Shown here: in pieces, positions 34,324-44,784 of the stretch
Position numbering within the stretch: position 1 is the first letter of the stretch
How the letters are laid out: each line of letters opens with the position of its first letter
Source of the DNA: Nostoc linckia FACHB-104
Lineage (GTDB): Bacteria; Cyanobacteriota; Cyanobacteriia; Cyanobacteriales; Nostocaceae
Reading direction: 5' to 3'
Length of the DNA: 64,000 bases
Assembly: GCF_014696615.1 (NCBI RefSeq)
Contig: NZ_JACJQJ010000007.1
Coordinates: 62,001 to 126,000, forward strand
The notes under the pieces: generated by a model
Seen by the model: only the letters and a program-made list of their open reading frames with translations
Databases searched by the model: none
What the model was told of the DNA's origin: nothing
Made by a program: the position numbers and the translations under genes

Positions 34324-36493
34324 CCCTATTTTCTATAAGTTTAATAATCCCTGCAACTAATTCTTCTGGGTTAATGGGTTTAGATAAATGCATTTGAAAT
34401 CCTGCTTGGAGTGCTTGCTGTTTATCTTGACTACTAGCAAAAGCAGTTAGTGCGATCGCCTTCGGCATAGCTTCTCTACGAGAGGCTGCGCCAACGCTTA
34501 CCGCAAGAATTTTTCCTCCTGCTTCTGCTGTTCTAGTTCTCAGTTGGCGCAACAGTGTATAACCATCCATCTCAGGCATTCCAATATCACTAATTAACAC
34601 ATCTGGCTGTGTCTGTTCGAGAACTTGCAATGCAGTTAGTGCAGAAGATACTGAAATGACTTCAGCCCCATCCTGTTGTAATACAAAAGCTAGAAAATCT
34701 CGTGAATCTGCATCATCATCTACAAGCAGAATTTGTACTCCAGATAGAGACAAAGAGTTACTAATTAATGACGAAGAGTTATTTTGTTCATTAAATAAGG
34801 CTAGGTTTTTGTCTTGGATTAGCGGTAAGCAAACAGTGAATGTCGCCCCTAGATCGTTACCAGGACTGGCTGCTGTGACTGTACCACCATGCATCTCGAC
34901 TATATTACGGACAATAGCTAGCCCTAAACCTAATCCACCAAATTTTCTGGTAGAACTGCTATCGGCTTGGCGAAAGTAATCAAAGGCATAGGGTAAAAAC
35001 TCTGCACTAATTCCTTTACCTGTATCGCTAACTATGATTTGAGCATAGCTATCTACTTGGTTTAATTGCACGTCTACCTTTCCCCCAGGGGGAGTAAATT
35101 TGACAGCGTTGGAAAGCAGATTCCAAAAAACTTGTTGTAAACGGGTAGAATCGCCCAAAACAGGCCCTACATTCGGTGCAAAAATAGTATTGACCTGAAT
35201 TGACTTCGTTTGAGCAGCTAAAGTGATAGTATCTATTGCAGATAAGACAATAGATTCTAAATGAAGACTTTGAGTTTGTAATGTGAGTTTACCCTGCAAA
35301 ATGCTCGAAACATCCAGTAAGTCTTCAATTAATTGCACCTGTAACTTAGCATTACGCTCTATTGTTTCTAAGGCTGGAGAGATTTTTTCTGGCGCTAATC
35401 TACCGCTTTGCAATAATCTAGACCAACCAAGAATGGTATTTATAGGAGTCCGTAATTCATGAGAAAGTATAGCTAAAAATTCATCTTTAATCCGATTAGC
35501 TGTTTCTGCTTTTGCTCTTGCTGCTTGTTCCAATTCCAACAACTGGGCACGTTCTTGTTGTATTTGTTTTTGTTCTTGAATGTCTGTACAAGTACCAAAC
35601 CATTTTACTACAATACCTTGTTCATCTTTGAGGGGTAGACCTCTAGCTAGTTGCCAGCGATAAGTACCATCAGATGCTCGTTTAAAGCGGTATTCATTTT
35701 CATATACTGTCCCAGTATTGACAGCATTTATCCACACGTAATATGCATTTTGTACGTCATCTGGATGTAATGCTGCCACCCAACCAGAACCTAAAGACTC
35801 TTCAAAAGTTAGCCCCGTATATTCAGACCATTTTTGATTAAAATAATCGCATTCACCTTGAGCATTAGTTGTCCAAACGAGTTGAGGAATGGCCTCAGCT
35901 AAGTAACGGTAACGCTCTTCACTTTGCCGTAAAACTTCTAAAATACGCTGGCGTTCAGCAATTTCTTGTTGTAATTGCTCGTTCGTTTTGGTAATCTCGT
36001 TCGTGCGAACAGCAACTAATTGCTCTAAATCATTCTGATATGTTCTTAATTGAGATTCAATGTTTAAGCGCTCTGTTATTTGTATTTGTAGTTCTTGATT
36101 TGCTTTTTCTAATTGATATGGGCTAGGAAGTGCTAATGCTTGTGGAACTAAAGGTACAAGTTGTAGGGCTGTAAATAAAGATATTGTGGCGGTTACAGCT
36201 TTAATTAATCCTGATAGCCAATAAGTTGGATGCCAAAGCGTCCAAATTTCCATCAGGTGAGTAGTGCCACAAGCTACGATAAATCCACTAAATAAGAGAA
36301 AAATCCAATGAAAAGGCAAATCCTCTCGTTTGCGGACAAAGTAGAAGAGTGTAGCAGGTATAGAGTAATAAGCTAGAGCGATGAGTGCGTCAGAAATTAT
36401 ATGTAGCAAAACTAAATTAGTTTGCCAGAGATAGCAGTGCCCATGTGGGATAAACGAGCCTGAAATAAAAAAATTGTTCCAAAATTCTGACAT
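34319..36493 (-). CDS. ethylene-receptor-like hybrid histidine kinase
   Basis: 724 residues from ATG 36493 (the frame opens at TTG 36517). Three membrane helices form an ethylene-binding-type domain. The residues matching ETR1 Asp25, Tyr32, Cys65 and His69 are all present here as D35, Y42, C75 and H79 ('ISDALIALAYYS', 'VACGTTHLMEIW'). Then come a coiled coil, a PAS/PAC domain (about 190-310), HisKA 'ILSHELRTPINTILGW', HATPase 'FWNLLSNAVKFTPPGG' and 'GLGLGLAIVRNIVEMHGG', and a receiver (about 590-720). The receiver has a 16-residue insertion, LAVSVGAASRREAMPK, from a dispersed repeat. Confidence 0.92.
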   Translation of the reverse strand: MSEFWNNFFISGSFIPHGHCYLWQTNLVLLHIISDALIALAYYSIPATLFYFVRKREDLPFHWIFLLFSGFIVACGTTHLMEIWTLWHPTYWLSGLIKAVTATISLFTALQLVPLVPQALALPSPYQLEKANQELQIQITERLNIESQLRTYQNDLEQLVAVRTNEITKTNEQLQQEIAERQRILEVLRQSEERYRYLAEAIPQLVWTTNAQGECDYFNQKWSEYTGLTFEESLGSGWVAALHPDDVQNAYYVWINAVNTGTVYENEYRFKRASDGTYRWQLARGLPLKDEQGIVVKWFGTCTDIQEQKQIQQERAQLLELEQAARAKAETANRIKDEFLAILSHELRTPINTILGWSRLLQSGRLAPEKISPALETIERNAKLQVQLIEDLLDVSSILQGKLTLQTQSLHLESIVLSAIDTITLAAQTKSIQVNTIFAPNVGPVLGDSTRLQQVFWNLLSNAVKFTPPGGKVDVQLNQVDSYAQIIVSDTGKGISAEFLPYAFDYFRQADSSSTRKFGGLGLGLAIVRNIVEMHGGTVTAASPGNDLGATFTVCLPLIQDKNLALFNEQNNSSSLISNSLSLSGVQILLVDDDADSRDFLAFVLQQDGAEVISVSSALTALQVLEQTQPDVLISDIGMPEMDGYTLLRQLRTRTAEAGGKILAVSVGAASRREAMPKAIALTAFASSQDKQQALQAGFQMHLSKPINPEELVAGIIKLIENRD
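34460..34507. repeat. small dispersed repeat inserted in frame in the receiver domain
   Basis: A 48-bp stretch with the GCTTCTCTACGAGAGGC inverted repeat typical of Nostocales dispersed repeats. Read in the kinase frame it adds 16 residues between 'GGKI' and 'AIALTA', which are normally separated by a single Pro. Confidence 0.65.
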
Positions 36494-37712
36494 AAACCTC
36501 GGATAATGAATTATCAATTAAAACTTAAAATATTAAATTTTAGAAGCAAAATATGTAAAACTATAATTATCTTATGTTTATGTTTGATTGCTCTTACTTC
36601 TTCAATTAATATTTTATTGTGCTCTATTCTGTATCCTTGATACCTGTAGCATTCGATTATTTAGTGATTTTATTGTTTTTAGCAAGCTGATCGAAAAAAA
36701 CATAAACAGTAAAAATTTATTAAGATATTTCATCAAGGAATATGATTTAATTATTAAAATTATTTAAGTAGGTAGAGATAGGTAAAAGCAAAAAAGGAAT
36801 AAATATTTACCAATAGCATTAATAATTCATTTGTACGTTCTTGTTTCCTGTTCTTTACCTGAACGAGTAATTTCCCAACTCATGCAGGGATTGTGATCGC
36901 GGCAAAAGTATCAAAGAGAAGTTTTAAGAACTGCCAGAAATTAAATTATTCAATCAGTAAGGGCGAAGATATTAAGCAAATTCTTTCTCTTCCTCAGCGC
37001 CTCTGTTTCCTCTGATTCTTCTGCTACCCTAACGATAGGATATTTTTTTAGTTGGAAGTTCTTAATAGTTTATTTGTCTACACAGATCATAATGCCTGTT
37101 GATTCTGAAAGGATAGGAAAAAAAACCACCAGATAGAAATATGGCAGGGCGATTCAGTCGAAAAAGATTAATATTTGCAAATTTATTTAGACATCTATAT
37201 AATTCGCAATATTTCTTGCCAATATTATATCTGAAGTTACCAATAAAACCAGGGTTTTGATGTTTTTTGCCTAAGCCTATAGGTGAATGTATCTCACTGA
37301 TGAAAAAAATATTTACAATTTTATTACGAAATATAAAGTTACCCTCTTAATGACAAACTATTGTTTTTAGTTGCGATCGCTAGCAAGCAACTCCTTTACA
37401 TAACTTCATAACAATTAGAGCAATCATAGCAATGATACCTGATATATGGATAGTTATTAAACAGCTAAGAATTATTGTATAATCTCAAGATTTTTCTTAA
37501 TCGCAAAGTCAATCATCTCCCGAATTCAGCCTTCTTATTACAAAGAAACATAACTGCGGGAAGAGGTGAATGGAAGTAATTTTTCAGTACTCTACGTATT
37601 AGTAAATATCTCTATTTAAATGCGTTCACCAAACTTATTAGATTGTGAGTGAGCGTAGAGTATTACTGCGTGGGGATCGCAAAAATTAACAATCTGAAAA
37701 GTTTTCAAAGAA
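36494..37712. other. 1.2 kb AT-rich spacer
   Basis: Divergent spacer between the hybrid kinase and the sugar porter. No ORF with coding character was found. It holds the MITE-like copy at 36925-37064 and must contain both promoters; nothing else is recognised. Confidence 0.5.
36925..37064. mobile_element. MITE-like element, family 2, copy B
   Basis: Ends TAAGAACT (36925) and AGTTCTTA (37064) are complementary. The inner sequence CAGAAATTAAATTATTC and TTTTTTTAGTTG is shared with copy A at 50284-50402. No coding capacity. Confidence 0.6.
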
Positions 37713-39125
37713 ATGGCTTTACAAGGCTCTACTATTAATCAGGGGAAAACAGTTTCCTATGTAATTTTGATTGCCAGTGCCGCAGCGCTGGGTGGTTTTT
37801 TGTTTGGTTATGATACTGCTGTCATTAACGGTGCTGTTACGGCTTTGTCAAAGGCCTATAATGCTAACAGCGTCATGACAGGCTTTGCAGTATCTTGTGC
37901 ATTGCTGGGATCTGCTTTAGGAGCTTTTGTAGCAGGGCCGATCGCAGATCGCTATGGTCGCTTAAAAACGATGCTGGTGGCATCTGTTTTCTTTACCTTA
38001 AGTGCGATCGGTTCGGGTATTGCATTTGGGATTTGGGACTTTATTTTCTGGCGGGCATTAGGTGGTATTGCAGTAGGGATGGCGAGTGTGATTGCACCTG
38101 CTTATATTGCAGAAGTTGCACCAGCCCATTTGCGCGGTAGACTTGGTTCATTGCAACAGTTAGCAATTGTAGTCGGGATTTTCGCAGCCTTAGTTTGTGA
38201 CTACTTCATAGCCTTAGGTGCAGGTGGATCGGCGGAAGGGCTATTTTGGTTTGGTATTCCCGCTTGGCGTTGGATGTTTTGGACAGAAGCCCCACCAGCA
38301 ATTATTTATGGATTCGCTGCACTAGTGATTCCTGAGTCGCCACGATACTTGGCAGCACAGGGACGATATACAGAAGCAACCCACGTTTTAGCAAAAGTTA
38401 TTGGTGGTAATGTCGAAGCAAAAATTGAAGAGATTCGCCAAACAGTTCTACGAGAACGTCGCCCCCAATTCTCTGACTTGCTAAGTCGTAGTGGTGGATT
38501 GCTGCCAATTGTGTGGATTGGTATAGGATTGTCTATCCTGCAACAATTTGTAGGCATCAATGTTATTTTCTACTACAGCAGCGTGTTGTGGCAGGCAGTA
38601 GGATTTTCTGAAAGAAATTCGCTATTAATTACAGTAATTACAGGAATCGTCAATATTGTCACAACTCTGATTGCGATCGCCTATGTTGACAAATTTGGTC
38701 GCAAACCATTACTCATGCTAGGTTCTATTGGCATGACTGTGACATTGGGTACTTTGACTGTGGTGTTTGCTAACGCAGCTATCGATCCAGCCACAGGTAA
38801 CCCCACGCTTCCAGGAACATCTGGAATTATGGCTCTTTTGGCAGCTAATCTATATGTGGTCTTCTTTGGCTTTTCTTGGGGGCCAATTGTTTGGGTGCTG
38901 TTAGGCGAAATATTTAATAATAAAATTCGCGCTGCTGCCCTATCTGTGGCTGCTGCGGTGCAATGGATGGCTAACTTCTTTATTTCTACCTCATTTCCGC
39001 CTTTACTGAAATACTTTGGTTTAGGTTCTGCCTATGGGCTGTATACAATTGCATCGGCAATTTCTATATTTTTCGTTGCCTTTTTTATCAGGGAAACCAA
39101 GGGCAAAGAATTAGAGGAAATGTAA
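37713..39125 (+). CDS. MFS sugar porter (GLUT/XylE family)
   Basis: 470 residues, 12 predicted membrane helices. Sugar porter signatures: 'GFLFGYDTAVINGA' in helix 1, 'GPIADRYGRLKTM' loop, 'APAHLRGRLGSLQQLAIVVGI', 'PESPRYLAAQGR', 'QQFVGINVIFYYSSVLW' (sugar-binding helix 7), 'DKFGRKPLL' and 'RETKGKELEEM'. It likely imports glucose or fructose with protons at the plasma membrane, relevant to mixotrophy. Substrate is inferred. Confidence 0.93.
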   Translation: MALQGSTINQGKTVSYVILIASAAALGGFLFGYDTAVINGAVTALSKAYNANSVMTGFAVSCALLGSALGAFVAGPIADRYGRLKTMLVASVFFTLSAIGSGIAFGIWDFIFWRALGGIAVGMASVIAPAYIAEVAPAHLRGRLGSLQQLAIVVGIFAALVCDYFIALGAGGSAEGLFWFGIPAWRWMFWTEAPPAIIYGFAALVIPESPRYLAAQGRYTEATHVLAKVIGGNVEAKIEEIRQTVLRERRPQFSDLLSRSGGLLPIVWIGIGLSILQQFVGINVIFYYSSVLWQAVGFSERNSLLITVITGIVNIVTTLIAIAYVDKFGRKPLLMLGSIGMTVTLGTLTVVFANAAIDPATGNPTLPGTSGIMALLAANLYVVFFGFSWGPIVWVLLGEIFNNKIRAAALSVAAAVQWMANFFISTSFPPLLKYFGLGSAYGLYTIASAISIFFVAFFIRETKGKELEEM

Positions 39126-39421
39126 TGTAAATCCCATAATTTACAGACTGTCAGTCGTAAGCTAATACATCTTGAAATTGCATAACTACTCGTAGTGATT
39201 GTTGACTGTTAACTGTTGACTGTCAACGGTCAATAGCCTAATCGAGTCAATGTGCAAATTAAATATGGAACAGCTTACTAATTTGAACAAAGAATGCAAC
39301 GTATCGTTAGGGGTGCAAGGCTGTGCGCCCCTACAAATTTATGTGTTGCAAACATGATTTTGAGATGAATAAGTTACGCCAAATTAGCTGAATATGTAAT
39401 TGCGATCGCCATTTTCCCAGA

Positions 39422-41755
39422 TCATCCTTCCCAAGGTGTAGTCGGAGCGTCTGGATCGTCAATTGCATCTGTAACATCTTTAATGGGGTTTTGTTCCGTT
39501 CTAAAATTCCGATTTGAAAACCCAGTCAACTGTTCTACCGCAACCAGTGCTTCTGATGCAGATTGATAACGCTGCTTGTAATCTTCCAACACCATTTTAC
39601 TGAGAATTGCAGCTAAGGCTGGGTTAACCACTGCATGTTCTCGCCATTGTAACTCTCCGTCAGCATCTCTTTCTAGTTCGTGGGGGGCGATACCAGTCAA
39701 AGCCCTAATACCAATCATCCCAACTGCATAGATGTCGCTACTGTATTGGGGACGGCCAAAACATTGCTCGTTTGGTGCATAACCCTTAGTCCCAATCCCA
39801 ATGGTAAACGGGGTTTGTTCTTGATTTTCTGTTTGCAGTGTAGAGACCTCTTTCACAGCACCAAAGTCAATTAGTACTAATTTCCAATCTGAATGTCGGC
39901 GGATAATGTTACTGGGTTTAATATCACGGTGAATTACACTGTTTTGATGCACAAATGCCAATGTTTGCAATAAATCTCGTAAAAGTTCGATAACTGATGT
40001 TTCTAAAAGCGATTGACCTGCAGGTAATTCTTTGCTTAAGGGATGACCAACTACAAATTCTTGAACTAAATAAAATTCTTCGTCTTGTTCAAAATAAGCC
40101 AATAGTTGGGGAATTTGGTGATGTTTCCCCAATCTTTCTAAGGTTTGCGCTTCGGAATTAAATAAACGTCTGGCGAGTTGCAATCCTGTGGTTTTGGTGT
40201 TAGCTGGTTTGAGTTGTTTAACTACACATTGCGGGTGACCTGGACGTTGCAGATCTTCTGCAATGTAGGTTTCGCTAAATCCTCCAGAACCAAGAACTTT
40301 GACAATTCTGTAGCGTCCACCGAGGATTTTGCCGGCTACAGCTAAATCTCGTTGTTGCAGTAAATCTTGCAAGTCTTGTTGTTGGCTGATGATTTCTTGC
40401 ACAACAGGCGAAGTTTTATATTTTTGAAAGATGTCTACTAGTTGCCGCTTTTTAATGCTTTCTCTCGCGATTTCAGTGCCGAGATAGGATAAGCCGATAA
40501 AGGCGATCGCTACCATTGGCACACTAGTGGGGTAGATTAATTGGTAATGTACGAATAATACGTAGCTGATGCCTCCCCAAATTGTGGCACAGCCAATGCT
40601 GACAATTAATCTACTGATACCACGCTTGCGTCTGGCACATACAATGCCGACACCGCCAACTAAACCCAGCACAAATACACCTTGCAAGGGTGAACTGTTA
40701 ATTCCTTGGGCGATCGCTTTATCTTCTATTAAAGTGGCGATCGCATTGGCATGAACTTCTACCCCTGACATGCGTTCTGGATATAGCCAGTTATTCCCCG
40801 CTACTACTGGATGATAATCGTTACCTAACTGTGCAGTAGCTCCAATCACTACAATTTTATTTTTGAAAACCTTTCCCTGCTGCAAATAATTTTTCCAATT
40901 TTGGGGGTCAAGAACATACCAAAAGGGAATTTGCTCAAATGTTCCCGCTGGCCCCCAAAAATGAATGCGATCGCCTTTTGGTCGCGAATATTTAATTCTG
41001 GCTGCCCTCAGCACTGCTTCGTCAAAGGAAGGCACTTTATCTATTAAGTTATCTTCTGCTAATGATTTGTTAAACTCACTTGCTAAGCGATGAATCTTCC
41101 CATCAACTTCTAGAGGGAAATTTACGGTACCTGTAGATACAGCACCAATGCGAAACATCGGTTGCGGTAATGTGAGCTTATTAAAAGTACCTTGATGGGA
41201 CTCAGAAGTTTCATATACCGACGCTAAAGTAACCTTACTGCCATATTTTTGCAAGACTGCTTGCAGTTGGCGATCGTCGGCGGCACCATAGGCACTCTCT
41301 GTATCAAAAATTACGTCTACTGCCACAGATTTCGCACCAGCCTGCATCAATTTTCTGATGACATCAGCATAAGCAGCACGTTTAAATGGAAAAGATTTCA
41401 GTGGTTCCAGGTAAGCATACTGTTGTGGATCTGTTTTATAGTACTGTTCAGGGACTGATATAGACTGATTGTCTATGGCCAAAATCACGATGTTTTCTGG
41501 AGGTGCAATCGGCCCGCGCAGTTGAAAAAACGTAGAAAGTGCCTGACTTTCCATCAACTGTACAATGCCCAAACCAGAACTACTCAGTAGTGCTGCCCCT
41601 ATTGCTGAAACACCAGTCAGCAGATGACCAAACCAAGACATTAGTTGGGTATGGTAGGTTAATGCGGTCGAAGTTGCTTTAGTTGGTTTGCCTAACTGGC
41701 TATTGGCAGCAGAGACATATTTTTTATTTGAGGTAGACGTAGGTTCTTCTGCCAT
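39422..41755 (-). CDS. CHASE2-domain serine/threonine protein kinase
   Basis: 777 residues. An N-terminal membrane helix (about 45-65) is followed by a CHASE2 sensor (about 85-350, 'PPENIVILAIDNQSI', 'AKSVAVDVIFD', 'KNKIVVIGATAQLGNDYH'). Three membrane helices (about 355-430), a short coiled coil and a Hanks-type kinase domain (about 480-750) complete it. The kinase has 'LGSGGFSETYIAED', catalytic HRDIKPSN and 'IDFGAVKEV'. The CHASE2 domain is extracytoplasmic, so this is a transmembrane receptor kinase. The ligand is unknown. No adjacent phosphatase. Confidence 0.93.
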   Translation of the reverse strand: MAEEPTSTSNKKYVSAANSQLGKPTKATSTALTYHTQLMSWFGHLLTGVSAIGAALLSSSGLGIVQLMESQALSTFFQLRGPIAPPENIVILAIDNQSISVPEQYYKTDPQQYAYLEPLKSFPFKRAAYADVIRKLMQAGAKSVAVDVIFDTESAYGAADDRQLQAVLQKYGSKVTLASVYETSESHQGTFNKLTLPQPMFRIGAVSTGTVNFPLEVDGKIHRLASEFNKSLAEDNLIDKVPSFDEAVLRAARIKYSRPKGDRIHFWGPAGTFEQIPFWYVLDPQNWKNYLQQGKVFKNKIVVIGATAQLGNDYHPVVAGNNWLYPERMSGVEVHANAIATLIEDKAIAQGINSSPLQGVFVLGLVGGVGIVCARRKRGISRLIVSIGCATIWGGISYVLFVHYQLIYPTSVPMVAIAFIGLSYLGTEIARESIKKRQLVDIFQKYKTSPVVQEIISQQQDLQDLLQQRDLAVAGKILGGRYRIVKVLGSGGFSETYIAEDLQRPGHPQCVVKQLKPANTKTTGLQLARRLFNSEAQTLERLGKHHQIPQLLAYFEQDEEFYLVQEFVVGHPLSKELPAGQSLLETSVIELLRDLLQTLAFVHQNSVIHRDIKPSNIIRRHSDWKLVLIDFGAVKEVSTLQTENQEQTPFTIGIGTKGYAPNEQCFGRPQYSSDIYAVGMIGIRALTGIAPHELERDADGELQWREHAVVNPALAAILSKMVLEDYKQRYQSASEALVAVEQLTGFSNRNFRTEQNPIKDVTDAIDDPDAPTTPWEG

Positions 41756-42479
41756 ATCGTGTTATTGATTGATTTAGGTACAACACTTTATATTTATTCA
41801 GACCCTATTTGAGCGAACCACATTAAATTAAGAGTTAAATGAAAAACTTATACATTTGTAAACTATCCTTTCTGCTGCAGCGTATTTTTATTGATGTGTC
41901 TTTACAGGGTCTTGCGATTAAAATACGGCCCAAATTATTCTCCATTAGAAGAGCAATCTGTAATTTTGCCACAGAACTAAGCTAGAGACGCTTTGTTTGT
42001 GGATTTGGTTTCGCGTAAGATATACCAAACCCAACAGTTATGCCGTCAGTAAAAGGTTTACCAGATTTTTGTTTTGGGCAACTTCTGTTAATGCTACAAC
42101 GCTGACATTGTGCAAAAATTGTGTCCTGTTGTTAATGGCAAAATCAAGAGATGGGCATTAGCCTACATTCTACCTGAGAAGCAATACCATACCTCTTTAG
42201 GAGTAAACTTGACTGTTATACAGTTAGCAATGGTGTTACACAGTCTATTTTATTGGTAGATTTTGAGCGCAGGCTAACTCTTACAGTGTCTGGGATTAAA
42301 AAGGTTCAGCATCCTGCATCTGCTCTATTATTTTCCCGATTTTTATGACTTAAAAGAGGTTAAGATAAAAGCTATACATGAAGATATACTTTATAGATAT
42401 TAGCAAATAAATCATTTGATAATTGCTATAATCTATTGTTCAATCTAAAATTCTTTTCTATTATTAGGTGTATTTTTCT
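41756..42479. other. spacer without recognised feature
   Basis: 724 bp divergent spacer between the CHASE2 kinase and the NYN gene. It is AT-rich with no repeat, RNA or ORF I could support. Confidence 0.4.
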
Positions 42480-43001
42480 ATGGGTTCTCCAATGAATCGT
42501 CTGTCTATTTTTGTAGACGGAAACAATATGTTCTATGCTCAACAAAAAAATGGCTGGTTTTTTGACCCACGAAGAGTTTTAGAATATTTTAAACACGAGC
42601 AATCAGAAACAACATTAATTAATGCATTCTGGTACACTGGCTTAAAAGACCCACAAGATCAAAGAGGTTTTCGAGATGCTCTCATTAGTTTAGGATATAC
42701 AGTAAGAACTAAAATTCTCAAAGAATATTATGATGATTCATCTGGTCGCTATTCACAAAAAGCTAATTTAGATATTGAAATTGTTGTCGATATGTTTAAT
42801 ACAGTCGACCAGTATGACAGAGTCGTATTATTTAGCGGCGATGGAGATTTTGAGAGAGCAATTGAGTTATTACGTTCAAAAAATACACATATTACAGTAG
42901 TATCTACAGAAGGAATGATCGCGAGAGAATTACGTAATGCTACTGATAGATATATAGATTTGAATGATATTAGAGACAGAATAGAAAAAACAGAAGCTTA
43001 A
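42480..43001 (+). CDS. LabA-like NYN domain protein
   Basis: 173 residues. NYN/PIN-like fold (LabA/DUF88): 'LSIFVDGNNMFYAQ', 'INAFWYTGLKDP', 'QKANLDIEIVVDMF' and 'VVLFSGDGDFERAIELL', with conserved acidic metal-binding residues. NYN proteins are predicted RNases; LabA of Synechococcus acts in low-amplitude circadian output. Start is uncertain among GTG 42468, ATG 42480 and ATG 42492. It lies about 95 bp before leuA. Confidence 0.85.
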   Translation: MGSPMNRLSIFVDGNNMFYAQQKNGWFFDPRRVLEYFKHEQSETTLINAFWYTGLKDPQDQRGFRDALISLGYTVRTKILKEYYDDSSGRYSQKANLDIEIVVDMFNTVDQYDRVVLFSGDGDFERAIELLRSKNTHITVVSTEGMIARELRNATDRYIDLNDIRDRIEKTEA

Positions 43002-43096
43002 TATGTTAATAATTATTTACAAATCTAAACAGTAAAAAACTTAAGATACAAGGTAGTTATAGCAAAAAGTCAACACTAAACACAAAAAACAGAACA

Positions 43097-44692
43097 ATGA
43101 CAACCCAACCAGAGCGAATCATTATTTTTGATACCACATTGCGAGATGGCGAACAATGTCCAGGAGCAACCCTGAATATAGACGAAAAGCTAGTGATAGC
43201 CAAGCAACTGGCGCGTCTGGGTGTGGATGTGATTGAGGCAGGATTTGCCTTTGCCAGTCCTGGAGATTTTGAAGCAGTTAATAAAATTGCCCAAATTGTC
43301 GGGACAGAAAATGGCCCTGTAATTTGTAGTTTGGCGAGAGCTAAACATGATGATATTAAAGCAGCAGCTGAGGCGATTAAACCAGCAGCAAAGGGCAGAA
43401 TTCACACATTTATTGCGACATCTGATATTCATCTGCAATATAAACTGAAAAAAACTAAATCAGAAGTTTTGGCGATCGCCGAGGAAATGGTTGCCTACGC
43501 CAAAACCTTTACTGATGATGTAGAATTTTCCCCAGAAGATGCTGGTCGCTCCGATCCAGAATTTCTCTACCAAGTATTAGAGAGAGCGATCGCAGCTGGA
43601 GCCACAACAGTTAATATTCCCGATACCGTAGGATATACAACCCCTAGCGAATTTGGAGCAATTATTAAGGGCATAAAAGAGAATGTCCCTAATATCGACA
43701 AAGCAATTATTTCCGTTCACGGACATAATGATTTAGGCTTGGCAGTTGCTAACTTCTTAGAAGCTGTGAAAAATGGTGCTAGACAATTAGAATGCACCAT
43801 TAATGGTATTGGTGAGCGTGCTGGTAATGCAGCTTTAGAAGAATTAGTAATGGCATTGCACGTGCGTCGCCAATATTTTAATCCCTTCTTAGGTAGACCA
43901 GTAAACTCAGAAGAATCATTAACTAATATCGACACTCGTCAAATTTATAAATCCTCGCGGTTGGTGTCTAATTTGACGGGGATGCTAGTACAACCAAATA
44001 AAGCTATAGTCGGGGCAAATGCCTTTGCTCACGAATCTGGAATCCACCAAGACGGTGTATTAAAAAACAAACTCACCTATGAAATTATGGATGCCCAATT
44101 GATTGGCTTAACAGACAATCAAATAGTTTTGGGCAAACATTCTGGTAGAAATGCTTTTCGGACTCGCTTGAAAGAATTAGGTTTTGAACTGTCAGAAACC
44201 GAATTAAATAAAGCATTCGTCAAATTTAAAGAAGTCGCTGACAAAAAGAAAGAAATTTCTGATTGGGATTTGGAAGCGATTGTCAATGATGAAATCCAAC
44301 AAGCACCAGATTTGTTCCGCGTCGAGTTAGTGCAAGTTTCCTGTGGTAGCAATGCCCAACCTACAGCCACAGTTACTCTGCGAACTCCAGATGGCGAAGA
44401 ATTAACCGATGCAGCCATTGGTACAGGGCCTGTAGATGCTGTTTATAAGGCAATTAATCGCGTAGTTAATGTACCCAACCAATTGATTGAGTTCTCTGTA
44501 CAGTCAGTTACAGCTGGAATTGATGCGATTGGCGAAGTAACTATTCGCTTACGCCACGAATCGCGCGTATTTTCTGGCCGTGCAGCAAACACAGATATCA
44601 TAGTTGCATCGGCTCAAGCCTACGTTAATGCACTGAATAGGCTGTATGCATCGTTGCAATCGAAGGAAAAAGAACTGAATCCAACGCAGTAG
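43097..44692 (+). CDS. leuA: 2-isopropylmalate synthase
   Basis: 531 residues. Condenses acetyl-CoA with 2-oxoisovalerate, the first committed step of leucine synthesis. '[19 protein letters not shown]' (metal-binding Asp), '[14 protein letters not shown]', '[19 protein letters not shown]' and '[16 protein letters not shown]' identify the catalytic barrel. The C-terminal LeuA regulatory domain (about 390-520) gives leucine feedback inhibition. It is long enough to include the regulatory domain, so it is not a homocitrate or citramalate synthase by length alone. Confidence 0.95.
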   Translation: MTTQPERIIIFDTTLRDGEQCPGATLNIDEKLVIAKQLARLGVDVIEAGFAFASPGDFEAVNKIAQIVGTENGPVICSLARAKHDDIKAAAEAIKPAAKGRIHTFIATSDIHLQYKLKKTKSEVLAIAEEMVAYAKTFTDDVEFSPEDAGRSDPEFLYQVLERAIAAGATTVNIPDTVGYTTPSEFGAIIKGIKENVPNIDKAIISVHGHNDLGLAVANFLEAVKNGARQLECTINGIGERAGNAALEELVMALHVRRQYFNPFLGRPVNSEESLTNIDTRQIYKSSRLVSNLTGMLVQPNKAIVGANAFAHESGIHQDGVLKNKLTYEIMDAQLIGLTDNQIVLGKHSGRNAFRTRLKELGFELSETELNKAFVKFKEVADKKKEISDWDLEAIVNDEIQQAPDLFRVELVQVSCGSNAQPTATVTLRTPDGEELTDAAIGTGPVDAVYKAINRVVNVPNQLIEFSVQSVTAGIDAIGEVTIRLRHESRVFSGRAANTDIIVASAQAYVNALNRLYASLQSKEKELNPTQ

Positions 44693-44784
44693 ACAATTGG
44701 GGCATGGGGCATAGGGTATTGGGAAATACTAATTTTCCTTGTCCCCTTGTCCCCTTGTCCCCTGATCCTCCTCTGCTTCCCCAA

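Noticed and set aside
43190-44418. Minus-strand ORFs inside leuA
   Set aside because: They are antisense shadows of a well-conserved gene.
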